Source of the DNA: Candidula unifasciata
Taxonomy: Eukaryota; Mollusca; Gastropoda; Stylommatophora; Geomitridae
Reading direction: 5' to 3'
DNA: 64,000 nucleotides
NCBI GenBank assembly: GCA_905116865.2
Contig: CAJHNH020004824.1
Coordinates: forward strand, 347,570 to 411,569
Part shown: in pieces, positions 55,855-64,000 of the stretch
How positions within the stretch are numbered: position 1 is the first letter of the stretch
How the letters are laid out: each line of letters starts with the position of its first letter
Notes under the pieces: generated by a model
The model's input: only the letters and a program-made list of their open reading frames with translations
Database searches by the model: none
What the model was told of the DNA's origin: nothing
Made by a program: the position numbers and the translations under genes

Positions 55855-56535
55855 GATTACAATAAGAATCAGCATAGTATGTTATCCTGCCTTGTGGGTG
55901 ATCATGCAGCTTCACAACTCCATTTCTCTGGCTAGAAATCACAAGTTGATATGTTTAACAAGCTCTAAAGCTATTGAGTTGTCTTGCTAGTTTTTTCCCC
56001 TGCCATTAATCACAACAAATGTTACATCACATTAAAGCTTATTTTCATAAAGGTCAGTTCACACAGATAAATTAAAAACTGTATACAAATATGTCGGATT
56101 TTTTTGCAAAAAATTATCTAAAAACAATCAATTAAAATCATCTTTTAGTCTGCCCAAAAAATCTGGGTAAAAAATACACCCAAACAACACCAAAAGCTTT
56201 TTTTATTGTAACTGCTCTGGTAAGATCAAGTTGTGTAATAATATGTCATCCCTTTGTGTACCATATTTAAAACAATCATTTAAAAATTATCTTTTAGTAA
56301 ATAAAAACAAAATCTGTGACCCAAGAAAAGAAAATAAACAGCAACAACCACAGGTAAAGTCCTTTCCACTTCAGTGACGTTAGCAAACACTGGAGTTGAC
56401 TGTATGAGCTGTGGCATCTTTTTATTTGATTGACATCATTTTCCGAATTATGTCAATGCAATATTTTTTCACAATCCTGAAATGAACAGGGCAAAATGAA
56501 TTAAGTACAAGATAGATCGATTTTCTCTTTTTCTC
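55855..56535. other. AT-rich, nothing recognised
   Basis: No coding or repeat feature supported. The missing last exon of SDR copy 2 would be expected somewhere left of 58693 but was not recognised here. Confidence 0.4.
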
Positions 56536-56536
56536 A

Positions 56537-57320
<784 letters not shown>

Positions 57321-57514
57321 TCTTCTAGTCTCCCATTGTAATAAGTTTGTGATTGTAGTGTAAAGAAGAGAGAAAAAGACACTAGGAGAGAGACTGTTGT
57401 GGGACATTCTCTTCATCCTTCTCCTTCCTCTTCTTCACCTTCTAGTTCTTTAACACATGTTTCCTGGCAAGCTTATCAGATATTGATGGATGTATTTAGT
57501 GTATGTGCATACCT

Positions 57515-58195
57515 CCCCAAGTGTTCAGTCACTCTCACAGATCTCCCATGCATACCTCCCCAAGTGTTCAGTCACTCTCACAGATCTCCCATGCATACCT
57601 CCCCAAGAGTTCAGTCACTCTCACAGATCTCCCATGCATACCTCCCCAAGAGTTCATTGACTCTCACAGATCTCCCATGCATACCTCCCCAAGAGTTCAG
57701 TCACTCTCACAGATCTCCCATGCATACCTCCCCAAGAGTTCAGTCACTCTCACAGATCTCCCATGCATACCTCCCCAAGAGTTCAGTGACTCTCACAGAT
57801 CTCCCATGCATACCTCCCCAAGAGTTCAGTGACTCTCACAGATCTCCCATGCATACCTCCCCAAGAGCTCAGTGACTCTCACATATCTCCCATGCATACC
57901 TCCTCAAGAGTTCAGTCACTCTCACAGATCTCCCATGCATATCTCCCCAAGAGTTCAGTCACTCTCACAGATCTCCCATGCATACCTCCCCAAGAGTTCA
58001 GTGACTCTCACAGATCTCCCATGCATACCTCCCCAAGAGTTCAGTGACTCTCACATATCTCCCATGCATACCTCCTCAAGAGTTCAGTCATTCTCACAGA
58101 TCTCCCATGCATATCTCCCCAAGAGTTCAGTCACTCTCACAGATCTCCCATGAATACCTCCCCAAGTGTTCAGTCACTCTCACAGATTTCCCATG
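57515..58195. repeat. 43-bp minisatellite, about 16 copies
   Basis: Unit contains TCAGTCACTCTCACAGATCT, CCCATGCATACCTCCCCAAG and AGT. A five-unit block is repeated at 57835-58020 and 58020-58150, as seen from the ordered CATATCTCC and CTCCTCAAG variants, so a 170-180 bp higher-order unit exists. Confidence 0.97.
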
Positions 58196-58368
58196 CATAT
58201 CTTAACAAGTACTCCAGTGCTCTGAAGGTTCTCAGTTCAATTCCAGACTTCACCATCTGGTTCATGGGCTCCATTTATTCAGAGGTCTTTCAGTGTCATA
58301 CTTTACAGATGAGGTCAACTCAAGGCCATGAAATTCATCCAGTCATCTTTAATTTGTACTAAGTAAAT

Positions 58369-58645
58369 CTTCTTTCTTCTTCTTCACACTCACTGGCTGT
58401 AAACTCTAGCAGAAAGCTCTGGTTGTTTGTCCACTTCTGTTCCAGAACATGAGTGTTGTGTGCACATCTGCTTTACAGATCATACTCATGTGTATGTAGA
58501 CTGTTGGTTCCTTGCTCTCATTCTAATGCACTCTGACCTTGAAGGAAGCTCCCAATTAGTCGACTCTTACAACAAGGTTTTGGGTAAGCAGTGGGTCTAT
58601 TCTTGTTTACCCCACAGTGAGGCCCCAGATCCAACATGAGAAACT
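58369..58645 (-). repeat. SINE-B copy 5
   Basis: Plus-strand CTTCTTTCTTCTTCTTCACAC, ACTGGCTGTAAACTCTAGC, TGGTTGTTTGTCCACTTC, CACTCTGACCTTGAAGGAAG and AGTCGACTCTTACAACAAGG. Immediately beyond SDR copy 2 exon 7. Confidence 0.88.
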
Positions 58646-58692
58646 GAGTAAATCTATTTATAGTTGCCAAGGGTAAACAGCGGTAAACTCAC

Positions 58693-58856
58693 CAGCGTGC
58701 AAAATCAGGGAAGTACTGAAACAGGTACATGAAGACCAGCGATGGATTTTCAGAAATCCAAGCCTCGTAGAGTTTGTTAGCGATAGCCACAGCACTGAGG
58801 TAGGCGCAGCGGTCTGTAGGCATCAACTTTCCAGGAGTTATTGGACTACTACTGAC
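58693..58856 (-). CDS. SDR copy 2, exon corresponding to exon 7
   Basis: 164 nt, acceptor TTTTCAAAAG, donor GCTG|GTGAGT. The N-terminal 17 residues (variable, with PITPGKLMPTDRC) line up without gaps with copy 1. Confidence 0.92.
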
Positions 58857-61800
58857 CTTTTGAAAATAAAAAATTAGTTGATGTGGACAACAAATACCAT
58901 TTTCATATTGTAAACATATGGTCTTTTTTTGCTGGTCAAAATGGAAGATAGTCATGTTCAATATTTTTAGTTGTGGCAAATTTGTGTTTCTGACAGAGTG
59001 TGGCCATTACATTTGCCTCCATTTTTAGACTGAAAGGACATAGTTTTGTCACCCAGGAACTGAACTGAGTGAATAGCACAATTGTAAGTTGTAGATTTCA
59101 TTTAGAATGTTTTTCGACTGTGACCAACTTGGTTTTTGTTGTGAACTGTAGATTTTTAAAAAATGGCAAGCGGCCTTTCGCCACAAAACTGGTGGTGCCT
59201 TATGTGATTAAAATTGATTGCATGTGCAGAGTCTGTTGGTAGCTGCTGCTTCTGTCGATGACGAACTGCATTTCTAATATCGGACTGTTTGTGTTAGCAC
59301 TTCTGATGGCTGTCTTATGCTGTTAATGTGTGTGTATGCTAATGGATGTGCTGAGACTGCAGTCTGTGTAAATTTTTCCACAAGAGACTGATGAACATTC
59401 TGTGTGTTTTTCATTGGCACAAGAGCGGAGCAACTATGGAGTGACCCGTTGGCTATGAAGCTGAAACTAAGATTACCAATTTGCCAGCTTTCTTTTTTAA
59501 TCACAGGAAAATACAATAGTATGGACATGTCACAAGATCTACCAGTCCCTCAAAACTTGTAAAACAGGGCATGGTGGAGAAAAAGAAGAGAAGAGGAAGA
59601 CAAAGCCAGACCTGGTTAAAGAATATGGCTCAGTGGACAAGCCTCAATTACACTAACATCAGGTCCATGGCATCAGGTCCGCGGCAAGTTCTTGTTGATC
59701 GTCCAAGTCTAGACTTTAGTCTTGTTGCAGTTCTGCATGCATGTCTGTTTTACAGATCTGGCTTATTTGTATGCAGATTATTGGTTTCTTGCTTCTTAGG
59801 CAGATGTACTCTGACTTTGAAGTAAGCCTCCAATTAGTCGACTCCTACGACGTGCTTGTTGGGGAGGCAGTGGATATATTCTTGTTTTCCTCATAGTAGT
59901 GTCACGGAACCCACACGGGAAGCTTAGATATCTGATTCATGACAAAATCTGGTTTTACGAAGGTGAGGGTGCCACCCCCACAGTTCAACCACCAACCTAC
60001 AAGATCTTAACCCCCAACCTACAGGATCTCAACCCCCATCAACCTACAGGATCTCAACCCCCCCCCCCCCAACCTACAGGATCTCAACCCCCCCCCCCCC
60101 AACCTACAGGATCTCAACCCCCCCCCCCAACCTACAGGATCTCAACCCCCCCCCCCCTAACCTACAGGATCTCAACCCCCCTCCCCAACCTACAGAATCT
60201 CAACCCCCCCCCCCCTCCCAACCTACAGGATCACAACCCCCCCTCCCCCCACCTACAGGATCTCAACCCCCCTCCCCCCACCTACTGGATCTCAACCCCC
60301 CCTCCCCCCACCTACAGGATCTCAACCCCCCCTCCCCCCACCTACAGGATCTCAACCCCCCAACCTACAGGATCTCAACCCCCCCACCTACAGGATCTCA
60401 ACCCCCCCTCCCCCCACCTACAGGATCTCAACCCCCCCTCCCCCCACCTACAGGATCTCAACCCCCCAACCTACAGGATCTCAACCCCCCCACCTACAGG
60501 ATCTCAACCCCCCCCACCTACAGGATCTCAACCCCCCAACCTACAGGATCTCAACCCCCCCACCTACAGGATCTCAACCCCCCAACCTACAGGATCTCAA
60601 CCCCCCAACCCTACAGGATCTCAACCCCCCAACCTACAGGATCTCAACCCCCCAACCTACAGGATCTCAACCCCCCTACCTACAGGATCTCAACCCCCCC
60701 ACCTACAGGATCTCAACCCCCCAACCTACAGGATCTCAACCCCCCCACCTACAGGATCTCAACCCCCCCACCTACAGGATCTCAACCCCCCAACCTACAG
60801 GATCTCAACCCCCCAACCTACAGGATCTCAACCCCCCAACCTACAGGATCTCAACCCCCCCACCCTACAGGATCTCAACCCCCCCACCTACAGGATCTCA
60901 ACCCCCCCACCTACAGGATCTCAACCCCCCCACCTACAGGATCTCAACCCCCCAACCTACAGGATCTCAACCCCCCAACCTACAGGATCTCAACCCCCCA
61001 ACCTACAGGATCTCAACCCCCCCCCCTCCCCCCACCTACAGGATCTCAACCCCCCCTCCCCCCACCTACAGGATCTCAACCCCCCAACCTACAGGATCTC
61101 AACCCCCCAACCTACAGGATCTCAACCCCCCAACCTACAGGATCTCAACCCCCCCCTCCCCCCAACCTACAGGATCTCAACCCCCCAACCTACAGGATCT
61201 CAACCCCCCCCCCTCCCCCCACCTACAGGATCTCAACCCCCCAACCTACAGGATCTCAACCCCCCCCCTCCCCCCACCTACAGGATCTCAACCCCCAACC
61301 TACAGGATCTTAACCCCCAACCTACAGGATCTTAACCCCCAACCTACAGGATCTTAACCACCAACCTACAGGATCTTAACCACCAACCTACAGGATCTTA
61401 ACCACCAACCTACAGGATCTTAACCACCAACCTACAGGATCTTAACCACCAACCTACAGGATCTTAACCACCAACCTACAGGATCTTAACCACCAACCTA
61501 CAGGATCTTAACCACCAACCTACAGGATCTTAACCCCCAACCTACAGGATCTTAACCCCCAACCTACAGGATCTTAACCCCCAACCTACAGGATCAGTTT
61601 TTCTTTATTTCTTCTCTGCCCTTTGACCTGTCCGACTTAGGGAGGTCCTGGCATAACTTTCAGTGTCATTGAGAAGCACAAACTCCTCCATCGTAACACA
61701 ATAATACAAGAACTAGCATAAATATAATGCAACTGTAAGAAAAAGAAATCTGACCTCTCCCAATTTTCCAGTGACGGCAACATAAGAAATGTTTGACGCC

Positions 61801-63233
61801 ACAGGCCCTGGGCACAAGATTGTCACATCAATGTTGTGCTCACCCATCTCTGTGCGCAGACTTTCAAAATAACCCTAAAAAACATACAAAACAAATATTT
61901 TTAACTCTCTCCCTTTTAGTGAAGCTTAACACATTTTTGTTATACCAGTCAGTGAATCAGTCTTCAGAGCAGAGGCAACTGCCCTCCTTTCAGGCATGCA
62001 GACCCTTAATAGTCAAGTGGAATTGACTAATAAAACTCATATTCACAAACTTGAAATCAGTCCTCCGAGCCACCTCATACTCCAAAAAATGCATCGTCAA
62101 CAACCAAATTAAAAACAACATCAGAATGCTGTTCACAAGAACTGAACTAACTCTGCAGTGGGGACTGGCCTACTGTGGTATTCTTGAAAATGAAAAGGTG
62201 GACAAGCCTGTAAAGACCACACCCGCCCGCCCGCCTGCCCGCACACACACACATTGTGATTGTAACTGACTAAGAAAGCATGCTGATTAAGATCAGGACA
62301 GGTATGCTAGGTGCAGAGTGGCATGCTTCGCTGCGGAGGACACGGGTGAGAAGTATTGCCATTGAGTTAACCGTATGTGTCGATTGCTCCCCACCAAATA
62401 TATGGTTGACACATTCCGTTTCTGGGGACAGCTTTTATCGAGTTTGCTCTCTAGACAGTTGCAGTCCCCTGCTGATGAGATTCTGTCTTCCCAAGTGGAC
62501 CGCCGCGATCAAAACATTGTACAGGCAGCGTGGTCGAGGCTGCCAAAACTATCAGTTATTATCCCACCCAGACATAGCACAACCACATCACACGCTGTTC
62601 CCACGGAAAACACATAGTATCCTGCGTTGAAAATGTGCACAAAATAGCAGTCCATGATTATGAAACAGAACAATCGAGAGAATTGACAGCCAGCAAAAAT
62701 AAACACTGCTGCTATCCACCATTTTGAAAACGGAAGCCGTGTTGGGAAATGAACAGGCGGACAGACTGTGTGGCTCTTCACTGCTTGGTGGAATACTGAT
62801 ACATAATAAGGCAGACGTGGTTAATGCCTTGTGGGAGAGCGTGTACAGCTTGGAGGAGCAGACAGATCACCACAATCTGGTGAGACTGATGCAGGGGGGA
62901 GTGAAGAGAGGTTCTGGCAGATGCTCAAGGCTCAGAGGAAAGGCAAGACTGATGTTTAATCAGAATGCTACTAGCACTATTAGTATCGGAACTCTTCGCT
63001 GGCTGCTGAAGATAAGGACGGAGTGCTTATAGGAATGCCCCGAATGCTGTGATGACGGTTCTTGAATCAAATCAAATCAATCTGTGACAACTAGTTCAAC
63101 AAACAGGCATGCTAACTAACCATATCTCTCTTGGTAAATGTTGCGGTGACAGTAACAAGCCAGTAACACAAATGTGGAGCACTTACATTGACTGCATGTT
63201 TAGAAGCCGTATATGATCTCAGGTATGGGGAAC
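58693..63233 (-). CDS. DHRS7-like short-chain dehydrogenase/reductase, copy 2 (3' part)
   Basis: Three minus-strand exons (63187-63233, 61755-61874, 58693-58856) correspond one to one to exons 5, 6 and 7 of copy 1 in length and phase. They encode SPYLRSYTASKHAVN with the catalytic Tyr-x3-Lys, [20 protein letters not shown] with CPGPVASNIS, and LMPTDRCAYLSAVAIANKLY to a split Trp after FPDFAR. Protein identity to copy 1 is about 80, 75 and 52 percent for the three exons by my count. The exons have no stops or frameshifts, so the gene looks functional. The cofactor-binding exons lie beyond the right edge, and the last exon (after the split Trp) is not recognised. Its introns are also filled with repeats: LINE fragments in the first and a 1.6-kb C-rich minisatellite in the second. 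Same family role as copy 1; substrate unknown. Confidence 0.9.
58860..59485. other. Intron of SDR copy 2, nothing recognised
   Basis: No repeat shared elsewhere and no exon signal supported. Confidence 0.4.
59490..59640 (+). mobile_element. LINE C-terminus fragment
   Basis: Plus strand, one or two frames: YYGHV-like QYYGHVTRSTSPSKLVKQGM then VEKKKRRGRQSQTWLKNMAQ, the same domain as at 36950-37260 but of a different subfamily. Confidence 0.7.
59655..59925 (-). repeat. SINE-B copy 6
   Basis: Plus-strand GTTCTTGTTGATCGTCCAAG, GCAGATGTACTCTGACTTTG, TTAGTCGACTCCTACGACGT and CGGAACCCACACGGGA. The CTT-rich end is missing, being replaced by the LINE fragment to its left. Confidence 0.85.
59990..61590. 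repeat. 1.6-kb C-rich minisatellite (20-32 bp units), about 70 copies
   Basis: Unit ACCTACAGGATCTCAA followed by a C run of 5-11 and sometimes TCCCCCC. The C run length varies unit by unit. From about 61285 the units become AACCTACAGGATCTTAACC with only 2-5 C, a distinct homogeneous end. A frame of 478 codons exists on plus but is an artefact of the repeat. The gene-sense (minus) strand carries regular G runs. Confidence 0.97.
61755..61874 (-). CDS. SDR copy 2, exon corresponding to exon 6
   Basis: 120 nt, acceptor ATGTTTTTTAG, donor GAGAG|GTCAGA. Encodes the CPGPV block. Phase 0 on both sides. Confidence 0.95.
62050..62225 (+). mobile_element. RNase H end fragment of another LINE
   Basis: ELTLQWGLAYCGILENEKVD followed by KPVKT resembles the QW-x-PGHCGI-x-GNEKAD motif that ends RNase H domains. 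Different from LINE-A (GVLGNEQAD). Inserted just before the LINE-A copy. Confidence 0.6.
62240..63070 (+). mobile_element. LINE-A copy 5: RNase H and 3' end, split by an insertion
   Basis: Left part 62250-62360 corresponds to 5208-5310 (VIVTD, MLIKIRTGMLGAEWHASLRR, HIS-type RTRVRSI). Right part 62738-63070 begins VLGNEQADRLCGSS and runs through ILIHNKADVVNALWESVY, QTDHHNLVRLMQGG, ISIGTLRWLLKIRTE to CTTGAATCAAATCAAATCAA. The roughly 375 bp between (62362-62737) is absent from copy 1. The 3' tail is a short AATCA repeat. Confidence 0.85.
63187..63233 (-). CDS. SDR copy 2, exon corresponding to exon 5
   Basis: 47 nt, acceptor CTGTTACAG, donor CAAT|GTAAGT. Encodes GSPYLRSYTASKHAVN with the catalytic Tyr and Lys. 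Confidence 0.94.
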
Positions 63234-63284
63234 CTGTAACAGAAATGTCAAAGTTACAGTCAGTCTCTGATTATTGTCATTAAC

Positions 63285-63355
63285 TATTATCTATAATTGT
63301 TGCCTGTAATTGTTGTCTATAATTGTTGTCTATAATTGTTGTCTATAATTATTGT
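63285..63355. repeat. Short 18-bp tandem repeat, about 4 copies
   Basis: ATTGTTGTCTATAATTGT-like units, in the intron upstream of the 63187-63233 exon. Confidence 0.85.
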
Positions 63356-63689
63356 TGTAATGATGCTATAAACAGGTGTAACGTAAGTTGTCTGACTGGT
63401 TGACAGAACTAGGAAAGTCCCCAGAATGAGAGACATGAAGTTAACGTGAGAATAGCAAAACACGAGAATGTGTGAGCTCACCTGGAACCACAAGATCTGG
63501 GGGAAAGTCATTCTGGGACAGGACCCCAGAGAGATAGGAGCAAAAATGGAGCCAGAGTGAAATGAAGTAATCGTTGATCCTGAATGGCAAGGAGTGCACT
63601 TAGTTATCAAGAAAAAAAATCACAGATAAAGTGTACATTTTTATAATAATATCATGCGTAGCCGCAAAACTGTCTTGGTGCCATCTTGG

Positions 63690-63795
63690 TTTTCCAGAAT
63701 GTGCTTGGCCAGAGTGCAGTATCTAGCATGCTTGCCTGCTGGCAGAGTGGTCATGACTTTGAATCCCCATCAAGGCAGGAATTGTTTTTACATAG
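63690..63795 (+). repeat. tRNA-like SINE head
   Basis: TTGGCCAGAGTGCAG (A-box-like) and GACTTTGAATCCCC (B-box-like), about 60 bp apart. Body not recognised. Confidence 0.4.
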
Positions 63796-64000
63796 ACCTA
63801 AGCTCTAATATAAAATATATTCATACGTTAAAGTTGTAAGCAGACATAAGCTACTTGTTCAGAAGTTGCCAGTTACATAATCTAGCAACTGCCATTTACA
63901 TTTACTGCCTGTGCATATTTCTGAGTTGTGCTGGACTGACTGTTTGTTCACAAGTTTTTCAAATGGGACAGGGAGGGACATTTCATTTGATTTTCACTGG

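Noticed and set aside
59899..61335. 478-codon proline/glutamine-rich frame on plus
   Set aside because: Made of the C-rich minisatellite in an SDR intron, on the strand opposite the gene; the frame changes with each C-run length.

Overview
The window looks like a metazoan nuclear genome, most likely a mollusc and probably a gastropod. The genes are split by GT..AG introns. Between them lie 5'-truncated non-LTR retrotransposons, tRNA-headed SINEs and an exceptional density of tandem repeats. The mollusc call is an inference from gene families and repeat style, not from a diagnostic marker. There are no bacterial-type operons, rRNA genes or CRISPR arrays.

Every host gene I can support lies on the minus strand. 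From right to left they are: (1) the 3' part of a second DHRS7-like short-chain dehydrogenase/reductase (exons at 63187-63233, 61755-61874 and 58693-58856, continuing past the right edge); (2) one large exon of an unrecognised acidic, repeat-bearing protein (46726-47870), apparently carrying a frameshift; (3) a nearly complete DHRS7-like SDR in seven coding exons from 38131 down to 19011, with the last exon not found; (4) three exons of a Rv2258c-like SAM-dependent methyltransferase (4782-4568, 3348-3143, 2205-2092), continuing beyond the left edge or into parts I cannot read. The two SDR genes share exon lengths (47, 120 and 164 nt) and intron phases, so they are paralogues from a local tandem duplication.

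The rest is mobile and repetitive DNA. LINE-A is a Jockey/I-like element with an RNase H domain, present in at least five fragments. LINE-B is RTE-like, with an almost readable reverse transcriptase at 22100-23645 and two extra 3' ends near 45 kb. A classic RTE copy (31775-34313) is interrupted by a LINE-A segment. Several other LINE 3' ends, at least three SINE families, separate tRNA-headed SINE fragments and one probable pogo/Tigger-like DNA element are also present. Many LINE 3' ends and one SINE family end in GAA repeats, and at least one long (GAA)n array is continuous with a LINE 3' end.

By my boundaries about 24 kb (more than a third) is tandem repeat: over 25 different minisatellites with units of 10-66 bp, plus long (CTAT)n, (GAA)n, (CT)n, (ATC/GTC)n and (AAC/AAT)n tracts. 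Intron 3 of SDR copy 1 (6.2 kb) is almost entirely three or four abutting minisatellites. Exon 4 of that gene is squeezed between two arrays with only a few bases of ordinary sequence on each side. Long open frames inside these arrays are artefacts of periods divisible by three or of stop-free units, and are not annotated as genes. I found no clearly new functional system. The noteworthy points are the repeat-packed gene architecture, the paralogue pair, the mosaic LINE and the LINE-seeded GAA arrays.
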